Shown here: piece by piece, positions 21,845-32,665 of the stretch
Numbering within the stretch: the stretch's first letter is position 1
Layout of the letters: each line of letters opens with the position of its first letter
Assembly: GCF_041956535.1 (NCBI RefSeq)
Contig: NW_027192196.1
Location: 985,823-1,049,822, forward strand
Direction: 5' to 3'
From: Calcarisporiella thermophila CBS 279.70
Taxonomy: Eukaryota > Calcarisporiellomycota
Length of the DNA stretch: 64,000 bases
The notes under the pieces: generated by a model
Told to the model about the DNA's origin: nothing
Databases searched by the model: none
The model's input: only the letters and a program-made list of their open reading frames with translations
Program-made: the position numbers and the translations under genes

Positions 21845-22706
21845 TCTGGGATCCAGTTCTGATGTTCCTGCCCTAGAATGTTCTTTCTAGGCAATGTGTT
21901 TGGAAGGGGACAGAGTCGGAGAAAATGCTGTTATCCTGGGGGGGCTTTTTTTTTGGAATGGCAAAGGACGAGAGCGAAAGAACGAGAGGGAACGAGAGAG
22001 AGAGAAAGAGAGCAAGGGCTGGTGAATGAGCAGACACTACAAACACACGATCAAGCGCACGCACACGCAATGGTCCTTTCAGGCAGAGAGTATGTTCTAG
22101 ATCTTGACGAGAGAGACGGAGGGGTTAAACCAGAGTGATGATGGAAACAGCCCATTCAACAATGAGAGGAACAGAAATAACAAACACAAAATAAATAAAG
22201 ACGTAGAGGGCCAATGTTTGAGTTGTTTTGGATAGAGAAGGAAGGAGGGGGAGTAGGACTTTAAAAAGCGGAAGCAAGCATCGGGGTGGAGGGGAAGCTC
22301 GATCCACCGCAATGCACACGATCGAAAGAAAGTACGGAAATGAATGCTTACCCGTGTTCCAACCTGCAGAGGGATCTCCCAAAACCGAGTGAACCGCAAT
22401 CAAAAATAAAAGCTGCTGCTGCTCTTGGTGACCAACTCCACTCGTTACAAGGAAAATGCTTAAAAGCATTCAGAAAGGTTGAAGAAAAGTGGACTCCAAA
22501 TTCGACGTTGGATCACTTCCGCCTTTATTATATGAAACGGCCTGCGTTCGATAATAAAAAAGAAATAGGAACACACAGTGGGAATATACAAAATAGGGCT
22601 GAAATAAACCAAAACAGGGTGCAAGAAATCGAAAGAGAGTGAAATAGGTGGGGAAGTGAATCCTTGAGAGTCAAGGAAAGACCTTTATAGAAATGTACAT
22701 GGATAT
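21845..22706. other. Intergenic, 5' flank of CKS1
   Basis: This stretch lies upstream of CKS1 and downstream of the LPMO-like gene, both on the minus strand. It contains a GA-rich patch at 21960-22015 and A/T-rich DNA toward 22560. No coding region is supported. Confidence 0.5.
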
Positions 22707-24014
22707 TCATGGATGCGAACGGCGGCCCCAAATGCGGCGGTTGCTCAACTGCAAGCGACGATCCACACGACGCCGAGTCTGCTGTCCGGCCAGGCTCCGC
22801 TTATCTTTGTCGTTGTTCTTCTTCTTCTTCTTCTTATCCTGCTGGCCGTCGTCACCTTGCTCGCCCTTGTCATTGCCCTTCTGACCCTTTTTGCCATTCG
22901 GATCCTCACCGGCCTTGTTGCCGTTGTCTTCTTTCTGCTCACTACCTTGCTTTCCTTTCTGCCCCTTTTCCTTCTGACCTTCGTTAGCCTCATCTCCGTT
23001 ATCGCCATTACCAGCACCCTCGTCTTCACCCTCATTCTTCTTATTGTTGCCCTTTTGGCCCTTGTTGCCTTTCTGTTTCTCGCCATCATTTTGGCCGTTG
23101 TTACCCTTCTGCTTTTCGCCCTCGTTTTGGCCGTTGTCGCCCTTCTGCTTCTCACCCTCGTCCTGGCCGTTATCGTCCTCGCCTTCATTGTTGTTCTTCT
23201 TTCCCTTTTGACCGTCGTTTGCGCCCTGCTTCTTCTTCTTGTTTCCATTCTCCTGTTCATCGGCTGGCTGCTGATCATTCGACTGATCTTCGCCATTAGC
23301 CTCCTCGACATTCTCCACCTCGTTGTCGGCATTTCCGGCGTCCTCGGCCTCGGAGGCCGCGCCGAAATCGTCCACCTCTCCGGACGAGGCGGAGTTGCTA
23401 CCCTCGAGCGTGCTATCAAACTTCAGTTTGCCGTCGCCAGGCACACCAAGCGATCTTTTAATGATCTTGACGTCGGCACAGTTGACGAACGATAGCCCCT
23501 TCTTTGGCTGCCAGGTCCAGCGAACAACGCAGTGGTCGCACGAGAGGCCTTTGGGCAAGCGAAGGGCAAGCTTGTTCTCGCCTTTGACCGCCGCGCACTC
23601 CTTGACCGTCTGCAATTTTCGGAATCCAGAATCCTTTCCGTTCTTAGAAATCTCAAAGGTACACGGGCCCTTCAGTTTCTGGCCCACTTGCCAGTTAGTC
23701 GGCATGATGCCGCCCTCGACGTAGATGCCCTTAATTTGGCCGGGCCCAAGGCCTCCGCACACTCCGCCCTTGTTGGCCTTCTTAGCATCCTTGAAGCGAT
23801 TTGTATCATCGCCGGGGACTAGGCGTGGGGGAGGATTGGTGAGAAAAGCTTCGTTAGGGCCACTCTTTTCGGCATCAGCGCCGCCGCCTCCTCCATTATC
23901 GTCTTTGTCCTTGTTATTCTTATTGTTCTTCTTGGCAGCATCGACGGAGCTGACCAACCCCGCCACAAGAATCCAGCCAAGCGTAGCTTTCACGAGAAAG
24001 GACTTTACCAACAT
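22707..24014 (-). CDS. Secreted LPMO/BIM1-like protein with charged repeat tail
   Basis: Single-exon protein of 435 residues from the ATG at 24014. A signal peptide (residues 1-26, ending SSVDA) is followed by about 30 charged residues. A domain at residues 57-180 then resembles fungal lytic polysaccharide monooxygenase-like and BIM1-like proteins: AFLTNPPPR, GVCGG, MPTNWQVGQKL, CTFEISKNG, LALRLPKGLSCDHCVVRWTWQP and FVNCADVKI. True LPMOs start with a copper-binding His right after signal cleavage. Here AFLTNPPPR is preceded by Asn-Glu and the insert, so the copper site is probably lost. The remaining 255 residues are low complexity, rich in Glu, Asp, Asn, Lys, Gly and Gln, with tandem 12-residue units. 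A wall or extracellular matrix role is inference. A TATA box lies 218 bp upstream. Confidence 0.75.
   Translation of the reverse strand: MLVKSFLVKATLGWILVAGLVSSVDAAKKNNKNNKDKDDNGGGGGADAEKSGPNEAFLTNPPPRLVPGDDTNRFKDAKKANKGGVCGGLGPGQIKGIYVEGGIMPTNWQVGQKLKGPCTFEISKNGKDSGFRKLQTVKECAAVKGENKLALRLPKGLSCDHCVVRWTWQPKKGLSFVNCADVKIIKRSLGVPGDGKLKFDSTLEGSNSASSGEVDDFGAASEAEDAGNADNEVENVEEANGEDQSNDQQPADEQENGNKKKKQGANDGQKGKKNNNEGEDDNGQDEGEKQKGDNGQNEGEKQKGNNGQNDGEKQKGNKGQKGNNKKNEGEDEGAGNGDNGDEANEGQKEKGQKGKQGSEQKEDNGNKAGEDPNGKKGQKGNDKGEQGDDGQQDKKKKKKNNDKDKRSLAGQQTRRRVDRRLQLSNRRIWGRRSHP
23068..23175 (-). repeat. Three 36-bp coding tandem repeats
   Basis: Three adjacent units, each encoding a variant of NGQ(D/N)(E/D)GEKQKG plus one more residue, spaced exactly 36 bp apart. 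They lie in the charged tail of the secreted protein. Degenerate extensions continue on both sides. Confidence 0.8.
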
Positions 24015-25570
24015 AACGGCAGAAAAGGTAATATGAAAAGGGGGTAATAATAGAAAATGCGGGTTCCAACACAAAAAGTAAAAGAATGTAATCCGAGCCT
24101 GCGGGATACCGATCCTGCGGTGAATGAAATCGCTACCGGGCGATAGAAAAGGAAGTTGAGAGATGGATGGGATGGAGAGGGGGTTGCAAAAGGAGTTGGA
24201 GAAACGGGAAGATTGAAGGGAGGGTTGTGGGTTTTATAACACGGATCTTGGACGGGTGCCCGAATGTTGCACACACGTTTCAAGATCTATGACGGGACTG
24301 CTTTTCTACCCAGATTCTGGTCAAGCCCTTTGACTAGAACCAACGAGAGCTCTACCGGTTTAATAAGCGGACCTGAATTCCCTCCCAAAATAATTCAAGC
24401 CAACCTCGTTCCCACCAAACGGCCGTTTAATTGCCTAGGGCCATTCTCTCACGCACCGCAGCAGCGGCCAACCCAACAGCACCATCCCTTTTATTCGCTG
24501 CCCTCGATCCCATCTGCTGAACTTGGGAAGGCCCTTGCTTTCCCAGTTATTGGGCCAAATGAATCCCTAATCCTGCATAGCATCGAGACTTGGCTCGTAT
24601 TCGCCCCTAGCCAGCCCAAACACCACTTGCCGGTCGCCTTCCCCTAGCTTGTTAAGGGGGGCGTAGCCTGAGATGAGGGGATGGCCGTCCCGGGATAAAG
24701 ATAAAACCAAACTTAATGGATAGAAACAATTTGGTGCAATCGGGCGTCCTTCTCCTATTTAGAATCAAGGCGAGGCTCGAAATTGAGCACCTTGATAAAA
24801 ATGGATGCCTGACTGTCTATCCTTCGTACACTTTCGAACTTGAAAGGGGAGTCCCCCTTTACTAAGGCACATATGGCTGGCTTCAAACGTTAAAGCAAAA
24901 GAACCTTGGTTATGTTGGTGAGCTTGGGCTTGGGACACTCTGTCCCAATGCATAGGCGTTATTAGAACGGAATCCAAACCCCACGCTATTAAGTGATGAG
25001 GACGCACACGGCAACGAGCACGATACGGCTGCACTAGCCGTGCTTTCATCATTTTGGTATGAAGTTGGAAGAGCCAGCTTTCCCACGTTGATTGGGAGGG
25101 TGTCCAAAGTGAAAATTATCTTTTATTCACTGGGCGCACGGCCAATTGGATAACAATCATGATCTTAGCAGAATAAGATTAAATTAAGAAAAAATGCGGA
25201 GAGATTACAAAAGGAGGAGAGGGTATTGAACGAAAAATTACACAGATATCTATAGAGTCTCATTTTCCATCTCCATCGGAATCCATTTTTTTCCACCTTG
25301 GCTAGTGTGGTCGAGGTTAGAAATAAAGGCTAACTCTAGGTAAGGCGGACTACTACAAAATAAAAAATATTACTCGGGGGGATAAATATACCAAGTATAT
25401 ACAAAAGAGGGGGGTGTACACAGATTTCAATAGGTAAAGGAGTGGTATCATCAGGCGCTGGGCGTCCTCGAATTCTCTGCAAGAGGGGCGCCATAATGAA
25501 AAGGAGGCCGCGTGGCTAACAAGCGAGGGGTGTTCTCAACCGGTTGAGACAGAGAGCTGCGGCTCATGCT
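24015..25570. other. Intergenic region
   Basis: This region contains the promoter of the secreted LPMO-like gene and the 3' flank of the Zn2Cys6 gene. It is mixed composition and A-rich toward 25180-25400. No family similarity is visible in any frame. Confidence 0.5.
24232..24238 (-). promoter_or_regulatory. TATA box for the secreted LPMO-like gene
   Basis: TATAAAA on the minus strand, 218 bp upstream of the ATG at 24014. The match is a clean consensus; the distance implies a long 5' leader. Confidence 0.45.
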
Positions 25571-27193
25571 TTAAATGGGTGTGCTCAGGCAAGCTTCTCG
25601 GGCGCTCCCTCCAAACTCTAGTCTATATTTACTGACGATTTCATCGAACGACTCTATCCACCGCAAAACCTGTGGCATCTTAGCCGAATAGTGGCGAGAG
25701 TGGACGACCAGGTAGCGGAGCCGAGAGGCGATGGAGTTCAGCCTCGTTCGGAGTGGATCGTGGGGAGCCACCAGGCACCAGAGTTTGAACACGGAGTCGC
25801 TCACACGGGAAATGAAGGCCAGTGGGAAGTTGCATGGCTCCTGCTGAAGAATCTTCTTGATCGTGTCCAACAAGTGCTGGATGAGTCGAAGATTCTCGAT
25901 CCGGTCCTCCGGTGCATCAGGATCAAGGAAGGCGCTATGCACCTTTAAAAGGTTGAGCTGGTATTGGCCCTGGGCATAGAGGGGGAGGGAGGTACATCCT
26001 TGGGTCTGCAGCGAGGGAGGGAGGCCGTGGAGCCATTCTTCCAGTCGCTCGTGGAGATGGTCGATGGTCGTGAAGAGCCCATGTTCTCGATTGTATATCT
26101 GCTGATCGATCTCCGCCTCAATGGCTTGCAACTCGAGGCAGGCACGCCAGTACAGGATCGCCTCTCGTATCCGCTGATCCCCCGCTTCGTCAGGAAGCAA
26201 GGAGGGCATTGGCGTGTTGCCCGCCTCAAGCTCATGGTCCACCACCAGATACCAGTGAAGCCTGCGGCAGACTTCCTGCTCCACGTGATCGTCCGGTTTG
26301 CTTCGCAGCTGCTGTGCGATGAGCAGGGCGAGGCCCCGGAAGAGATAGCGCTGGTTGGCACGCAGAGCGTCGAAGAAGAGGAATTCCGAGAGGAAGATGA
26401 AGGCATAGGCGAGGCAGGGCGAGGCTTCCTCCAGGTCAAAGCATTCGAAGAGCTCCTCCCTTGCCAGAAGATAAAATTGGTCCCCAAGCTTCTCCCTCCC
26501 GGGCAAGCCGTGTAGGTAGGTGGCGTGCCTGGCCACATAAGCACATATGGCGTACAAGGAGGCGTGGTAGGCCGGGTCATTGGAGGAGTGCAGGAAGCTT
26601 GACTTGTGAAGGAGCGGACAAAACGGATGAAAGCACAGAAAATACACCTCGAGCAGCTGGTCCACCACCTCTGGCCGCACTTGTGGCACGCACGGCGAGC
26701 CGATCTCGAGCAGAGACAGGGTGAGCTCCAAGGCGTCGTGAGAGAAGGAGCTAGGGGCCGCAGATTCCCTTTCCCGGGCAAGCTGCGTGATATCATACGG
26801 GCATAGGAAGCGATGCAGATCCGTGACGCATTTGTAGCCGGTGTCGATACGGAGCTTGTTGTCGGGCATCGGGGAGATAATCCAGGGATGCCGGCAGAGC
26901 ACGTCCAGAAGACGCTGGAGATGGGCTGCCTGCAGATTCTCGATGGTGTGCTCATAGAGGCTCTCCAGACTGGCCAGTTTTGTTTCCAGCTGGTAGAAGC
27001 ATCTGGTCAGCTCTCTTATTTCATCCCCCGAGATGAGCACGGACGACTCTCGATACGAGCAGAAGCGATTGGCAGTCTGACAGCGGCGACATCTTGGCTT
27101 GGCGTAGTCGCATTTGACCCGTCGCTCGCGACAGACAATGCACGCCATCGGCTTCCTGTTTTTGAATTTGGAGGAGAGGGAGGCTGAGAACAT
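25571..27193 (-). CDS. Zn2Cys6 binuclear cluster transcription factor
   Basis: Fungal transcription regulator of 540 residues in one exon. The N-terminal zinc cluster is CIVCRERRVKCDYAKPRC followed by RRCQTANRFC, with cysteines 18, 21, 28, 35, 38 and 45 in Gal4-type spacing. A leucine-rich linker with coiled-coil character follows (YQLETKLASLESLYEHTIENL). The middle region is typical of these regulators: LLEVYFLCFHPFCPLLHKSSF, YAICAYVARHA, ALLIAQQLRSKP and VCRRLHWYLVVDHELEAG. A TATAG just before the start codon could be an acceptor, so a 5' UTR intron is possible. Targets cannot be predicted and no adjacent metabolic cluster is present. Confidence 0.93.
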   Translation of the reverse strand: MFSASLSSKFKNRKPMACIVCRERRVKCDYAKPRCRRCQTANRFCSYRESSVLISGDEIRELTRCFYQLETKLASLESLYEHTIENLQAAHLQRLLDVLCRHPWIISPMPDNKLRIDTGYKCVTDLHRFLCPYDITQLARERESAAPSSFSHDALELTLSLLEIGSPCVPQVRPEVVDQLLEVYFLCFHPFCPLLHKSSFLHSSNDPAYHASLYAICAYVARHATYLHGLPGREKLGDQFYLLAREELFECFDLEEASPCLAYAFIFLSEFLFFDALRANQRYLFRGLALLIAQQLRSKPDDHVEQEVCRRLHWYLVVDHELEAGNTPMPSLLPDEAGDQRIREAILYWRACLELQAIEAEIDQQIYNREHGLFTTIDHLHERLEEWLHGLPPSLQTQGCTSLPLYAQGQYQLNLLKVHSAFLDPDAPEDRIENLRLIQHLLDTIKKILQQEPCNFPLAFISRVSDSVFKLWCLVAPHDPLRTRLNSIASRLRYLVVHSRHYSAKMPQVLRWIESFDEIVSKYRLEFGGSAREACLSTPI

Positions 27194-27732
27194 GTCTATA
27201 ACACCATCGAACGAGAGGAAAGACGGAATGAGTAAGGGGGAATGGCAGATGACTAAAATTAATAAGGGCTACCTTAATCGTCATGATTTCTTAATCCACC
27301 CCCCGACTCCGATCCTCGTTTTTCTTAACCGCGCCGATAAACTCTCTTTCATGGAAGCATGAGCCACATATTGAATGCTAACCTCACAAATGACCTGATA
27401 GGGAAATGAACACGAGGAAGAAGGCGATTCCCCTCGTGGAGAATCCGCAGCACCGGGAACCATCTTCGTTACCGGCCAAGTAGCGGTTGACCACTGCCTT
27501 TTATTTTGGGATAAAAAACAAACACGACAAAAAAAAACAAGGGAGAAAGTTCAAGTAGTTTTATTACGAGCGTGTAGATTCCAAAATCGAAAATAAAGAA
27601 AAGAGAAAAGAGAATATTAGTAGTAATTAAAAGGGGGGAGGGTGTGGGCGAGAAGGGGGGCAATGGGAGGGCGCCAAGCGTTTCGCAACTCTCCTTCTGA
27701 TGTGTCTAGCATGGGGTGTTTTGGAGGGTGCC
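27194..27732. promoter_or_regulatory. Intergenic, 5' flank of the Zn2Cys6 gene
   Basis: The 5' flank of the zinc-cluster gene and the 3' flank of the PH-domain gene share these 539 bp. A minus-strand AATAAA lies near 27560, about 170 bp past the PH gene stop. No coding region is supported. Confidence 0.5.
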
Positions 27733-29799
27733 TTAAGCCTGAGCCTGCACAATGGGCGTCCCTTCGACCTTTTGCTCGTCGGCAACGTGGGGGATGGGGG
27801 GGAGCTCGACGGGGCCAGGGGATGCGGTCTCTTCTTCAGTCTCCGCCTTCTCCCCCTTCTCCGTCTTCTCCGTCTTCTTTTTGATATTGGTGAAGAATTG
27901 CGTGAGCCGGCGGCCGATTTGATTAGGCGACTTTTCTCCGTTTTGCTCACCACCCTGCGACTCCTTCGCTTGCTCCTCATGCGAGGTGGGGGGTGCCTCT
28001 TCGGTGGTAGTGGCGGTGGTGGTTTCCACCACGCCCTCTGCCTTCTCCTTCAGCTGCTCGTACTTGCCCTCCGTCTTCTTTCCGAAGATTTTGCCAAACA
28101 ACGGCTGTTTCTTTTTGGCATCCGTGTGATCCTTAGCCTCCGCTGCCTCTCCGGGCACTAATCACAGGAGATGGGTAGGTGAGGAGCCCGTGGGCGCCGC
28201 TATAGAAGATTGAAACAAAAAGAAAGGATGCTTACCTTCGCCAGTAGGATCCGTGGTCTCGGGGACCGCGGGGTCCTCTTGGTGTTGAGCCGCCTCAGCA
28301 TCAACCTCGGCTTCGGGAGAGGCGTCCGCTGGTTTCTCCTTCTTCGAGAAGAGCTTCCCGAACATGGAGTGCCTCTTCTCCAGGGTTGGCTTCTTCTCAT
28401 CCTCGGCAGAAGCGGTCGCAGCAGGCTCTTCTTCAGGAGCGGGTTCTTCGGTGGTATTCTGCTCTTCCGTCGCCGCTCCTTCCTCCTCCTTCTTTTCCTC
28501 TCTGGGGCTCTTCTTCGCACCAAAGAGTTTGAACGTGCCAAACTTGGGTTTAGCTTTAGCTGCCGCTTCCTCAGACGCCTCCTGGGCCTTCTCCACCGAG
28601 GCCTCTCCCGTTGGCGAGATGGCCGCCGCATCTTGCGCGTCGTTGACCGTCTCCTGAACTTCGCATTCCTTGCAGATGCCTTCCTTGGGGGCGGCCTCCT
28701 TATCCTTTCGAGAGGGTCGCAGGCTGAACGTTCCGAAGAGCGACTTGCGCTTGGTGAGGGTTGGCACTTCGCCCTCTTCACCCTCGGCGCCCTCCTGTTT
28801 CACCTCCTCCGGGCGCTGCACGCCTTCAGCCTCAGGCTCGCCCTCTTCTCCAGAGAAAACATCGGCTTCAGCCGGGGCGTCCGACGTCGGCTTGGCAATC
28901 ACAAAGGCCTTGCGGCTCACTACCGTCCAGAGAATTGTATTGAGTCCGGTATTAGGGCGATGATGAAAGAGGGGAGGGGGGGGGAGGAGGGGACAGAGAA
29001 AGGGAGGGGGATAGAAAGACTTACCCAAGCTCTCGTACACCGTCTTGAAACCCTCCGACTCCTCCACGGGGGGCAGCTCTTTCGCCTCGCTAACTCTGAG
29101 GCGGAGGGTGTGAATCCACGACTCGAACTCCTCGGCCGACCCGGCTGCAAGTTCATGCACACGGCGGGAGGACACAATTCTGAAGGCGTGGTTCTTGCCG
29201 ACGCTGATGGGCTCAACCGACTCCACATCTCGCAGGTTGATGATCCCGAGGGGGCGAGTGAGCTCGTTCACGGAGCGATAGACAAACAGCATCCCGGCCC
29301 CCGATTGGGTGGCGGCTGCGATGTCAGTGAAGAGGGCTCGGTTGACCGCTTCGTAGCCCTTTGGCTTCTCGGCCTCCTTTTCCTTCGGCTTGGCTTCCTC
29401 CACGGCGCCGCCCTCGGCTGTGGCGGGAGGAGGGTTCGAGGCGGCGGGTTGGCCAATGCCAAGCAGGAATTTGCGGGCGTTTTTGCGGTGCACCATTTGC
29501 AGCTGGTCGAGGGTATGGGGCTCGCTGCGAAACACGTAGTATCGCCTCTGCCACAGGCGGAGGGGCTTTGGGCCTCGGCGTAGCAGAGAGCCTGCATTGA
29601 TGAGCGAGGGCTCCTTCTTTTCTTCCTCCGCTTGCTCAGCGGCCGGGACCTCTGTCGCCTCAGGCGCGGGTTGGCCCTGGGCAGGCTCTTGCACGGCGGT
29701 GGCGCCAGGCTCTTGCGGCTGCTCCACCGTCTCCTCGGTCACCTTGGGTGCGTCAGTGGCGGCGGGGGCCAGTTCGGCGGGGGTTTTCTCTGTCGACAT
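27733..29799 (-). CDS. PH-domain protein, Meu6-like, with repeated FG-K motifs
   Basis: Three exons (29799-29025, 28919-28236, 28157-27733) encode 627 residues. After an Ala/Glu/Pro-rich start, a pleckstrin-homology domain begins at SLINAGSLLRRGPKPLRLW and RRYYVFRSEP and ends near FESWIHTLRLRVSE (about residue 245), with an insert rich in Ala and Lys in the middle. A similar layout, PH then acidic low complexity, occurs in fission yeast Meu6; membrane or cortex association is therefore inference. The C-terminal 350 residues are Glu/Ala/Pro-rich but hold four spaced basic-aromatic motifs: KSLFGTFSLRPSRK, KFGTFKLFGAKK, SMFGKLFSKKEK and PLFGKIFGKKTE. The start is the first ATG. Confidence 0.8.
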
Positions 29800-29887
29800 A
29801 GTATCTTATTCTAGTGCCAAAAGGGGAATAGGAGGGGAGGGATTAGTCTTTCATCAATGACCTTTGGGCTTTCACGCCACGAAGCTA

Positions 29888-29929
29888 GGGGAAAGGGGAG
29901 AGGGGGGGGGGGGAGGGGAGGGGTAGGGG
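29888..29929 (+). other. Potential G-quadruplex array
   Basis: Six G-runs of four or more within 42 bp, one of them 12 long, placed 90-130 bp upstream of the PH-domain gene ATG. The G-rich strand is the template strand of that gene. Confidence 0.6.
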
Positions 29930-31725
29930 AGACCCAAGGACAAACAAGCTATTATTATACTCACCAGGAAAGAGCGAGTGGGCAACCAGGGAGCGACCAA
30001 TATAGAATATATAATATAAAATATAAAGCGGGTAAAGACAAGTGGGGGAGAGGGGGGAAGAGAGCAAGAGAGGAAACCAAACGAGTCAGAGGTGGGGGGG
30101 GGGGGAGTGCACGAGTTCCGGAGATGACACGTATATATGAGCTGCTTGCAGCTTGCAGTAGGCAATGGTTGTGAATCTTTGCAGGACGGGAGAGAAAAAG
30201 AAAACAGTGGGGAGAGGTCGAGTAGGCGGAAGAGGAGAAGAAGGGGGGAGAGGGGGGAAGGGATTGGTTATGGGAAAGAGAGGAGCGCAAGACGAGAGAC
30301 AGGTAAAACCAAGATCTATTGCGAAGATGAGAGGGGGCCGGAGGGCGCTGGTTGGACGCGAGGCAGAAAAGAGTTTAATAAGGCTAAATTGCTGCTTGTT
30401 TTCAGGTTCTGCGATCTACTTGTTTTATTTCGCGGATTGCTTCCTGACTGCAGCTTTTACCTGCTTTAAACCTGAAGGATCCGGTAGGACCGCCCCCCTT
30501 CCTCTCTATATATTCTAGGTGAGGAGAGGGGTCGGCTGCTGGCTCTCGGGAGCTGGTCAGCCCGGAGACACAGCCGAGCTTGACGGCTTGGGAAGAAAGC
30601 GAGGAAGAGAGAAAGGTGGGCCCGAGAGAAGGTTGGATGGGGCTCGTCCCCCACAACTGCTCTTTCCCCCTTCCCTAGTACGCACTCGGGACCGCTTTGT
30701 TTAATAAAACCATAGGCCCAGAATTGTGCGGAATGAAAGCTTGCTAAGAGAGAAAGGGGAAAGTGAAAAAAAAAAAATTCGACGTGCAGATTTACACATA
30801 AATGAGACAGAGTAGAATGCTTTTCGATCGGCTTCGTATCCCAGGCTAAGGTCTTTGAGGTGACGCCAGCTATCCGAGGGAGGGGATATTCACGCCAGAG
30901 CTACTGACTTCATTGGACGTATATATCTCAGCCCTTATTTGGAAAGCGGAGAGGGGAAGAGAGGAAAGGGTTGCGTGTGGCAGGCACGGGCTGGGGGGGG
31001 GGGGGGAAGGGGAGATACCCTGAGATTGTGACTGTATACTGAGGGGGGCCCTTTGCACATGATCTTGGCCGTCCGCGTCAGATCCGATTATCGAGGGTTT
31101 CTCGGCGGCTCCCAATCTCGATGAGGGGAGGCTAGGTGGCTTCAAACCTTCTCGCCCAGGATGCGGACGCTCTGGCTAATGGGTTGCGCGCGAGCTTAAA
31201 TGGTGACTGCGAGCTCACGCAACCGACGGCTGGGCCGTGGTGTCAAAACGGTTAAAATGTTAATAATCACGCGCTTATGCGCAGCTCTGTTTTGCGGCCC
31301 CACTGACGGCGCAGTAGTAAGCGATGCAAAGAAGCTTTGCATGATGCCATGAAACCATGGCACAAATGATTCATTGTATTAATTGGAATAGGTTAAGAGC
31401 ACAAGTCATAAAGGTGCAAGAGGAGCTGGGCTCCAACCGGGCAGAGCGCACAAGGTCCCAATTTTGAATTTGAATTTATAAGAAGGTTACAGATGGAGCC
31501 AACCCCCTCCCCACCGTCGCGCGCTTTTTCCCAGGCCTATCTTGTGATGGGCCGCTGTCAAGACTAGTCAGGCTGGCCTATCCCCTCGCACAAGTGCGTT
31601 GAGTTTGCGCGACGTTGCACCGCCAATATCACGGAGGAGGAGGAAATTGGGCAGCGAGGAGAAGGGGGTGCGAAATAATCCCGCGCGGTATACCGCCCTA
31701 GCCTGAAGCACAAGCACGTCCCGCT

Positions 31726-31746
31726 GCCGCCGCCGCCGCCGCCGCC
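31726..31746 (+). repeat. GCC trinucleotide repeat
   Basis: About seven consecutive GCC/CCG units in non-coding DNA. Confidence 0.8.
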
Positions 31747-32535
31747 ACCCCATGTGAAGGGCCTTCGCACGGCGAGCGCTCCTTGCACGCTGTCCCTCCT
31801 TGCCAAAGCACTGCTTATCCCTTTCCGTCCCTGGTGCCATTACTGAGGCTCTGTATAATGCTGGGTTGGCAGGACGGGCGAAAATCGAACACGTCATTCA
31901 GACTGAGCCCATATAATAAACTCTGGGGGAGCCACTCATGTGGCCTTAAGCCAATTGACAGGCAATCGATGGGGGGGGGGGAGACTGCCGGTTGATTGTG
32001 TTAGTATTTTGACAGCTGTTTTATTGCCTTTGATTCTATTAGATCTGGTTTACACCAAGCGAGGCGGTGTGTTCCGAGCGGCTTGCTGTAGGAAAAAAAG
32101 GCTACATTGGGCTGGCTCGGCCAAGGAGCAGCAGGAGGAGTCCAGAACCCGTCCTCGCCTTCCCCCAGGCCAAACACGATCCTCGCCGCGCCCTGCTCTC
32201 CTCCCTCTCGCCGTGATATTTCCTTTTTCAACGGCCCAGCCCGGCCTGCTGAAGCGCGGCCCGCAAGCGATAATAAAGCAGGGAAAAAGAATCAGCCCGC
32301 CCCGCGGCTGGCTTTATTCATGTAGGCTGCAATTAGGGGGAAATTTCGCGAAGAGATATTGGCTGTAAATTTTTTTTTGCATTCGCATCGATAACAGTCC
32401 TGACAATCCCAGGGCCACGGCTCCCGAGCTTTTCTATCTCCTCTGGGTGACAACTCTATCATCCTTGCAGGAGACGGAGCAAAACCTTAAAAAGATATTC
32501 ACACTCTATCGATCAATATTATCCTAAAATAAGGC

Positions 32536-32543
32536 TATATAAG
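32536..32543 (+). promoter_or_regulatory. TATA box for the homeobox gene
   Basis: TATATAAG, 123 bp upstream of the ATG at 32666 in an A/T-rich stretch. The match to the consensus and the distance are both good. Confidence 0.5.
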
Positions 32544-32665
32544 TCGAGTTGTGGTCAAGGCGCATTTTTTTTTTTCCTTTGGAAAAAAAACACAGAACCT
32601 CCCGCCTTTTGAAAGTAAAGGGTCTCTCTTCCACTACTTGTCATCATCGCTTCATACGCCAATCC

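Larger units (their letters stand above)
29800..32665. other. Long divergent intergenic region
   Basis: This 2.9-kb spacer separates the PH-domain gene (-) from the homeobox gene (+). It contains A/T-rich TATA-like sequence at 30001-30028, G-run arrays at 29888-29929 and 30240-30262, long G-tracts near 30095 and 30990-31005, a GCC repeat at 31726-31746 and an A/T-rich approach to the homeobox promoter after 32370. Frames in it lack family similarity. Distances this long are typical of regulators with complex promoters. Confidence 0.5.

Noticed and set aside
22713-23495. 260-aa hydrophobic plus-strand frame resembling a membrane protein
   Set aside because: Mirror of the Glu/Lys/Asn/Gly tail of the secreted protein on the other strand; the Leu/Val richness is a complement effect.
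25945-26955. 336-aa minus-strand frame rich in Ser, Pro and Arg
   Set aside because: Alternative frame inside the Zn2Cys6 regulator gene, whose own frame carries the zinc cluster and the regulator domain.
27194-27284. Upstream coding exon (MTIK) for the Zn2Cys6 gene
   Set aside because: It has a plausible GT donor at 27272, but joining it to the TATAG acceptor gives the wrong frame for the zinc cluster.
28210-29583. 457-aa plus-strand frame
   Set aside because: Antisense to the PH-domain gene. The sense frame has a recognisable PH domain and spliced structure.
29857-30518. Overlapping small frames upstream of the PH-domain gene
   Set aside because: Low-complexity Gly/Arg/Glu or Pro/Ser translations of purine tracts; no start context or family similarity.
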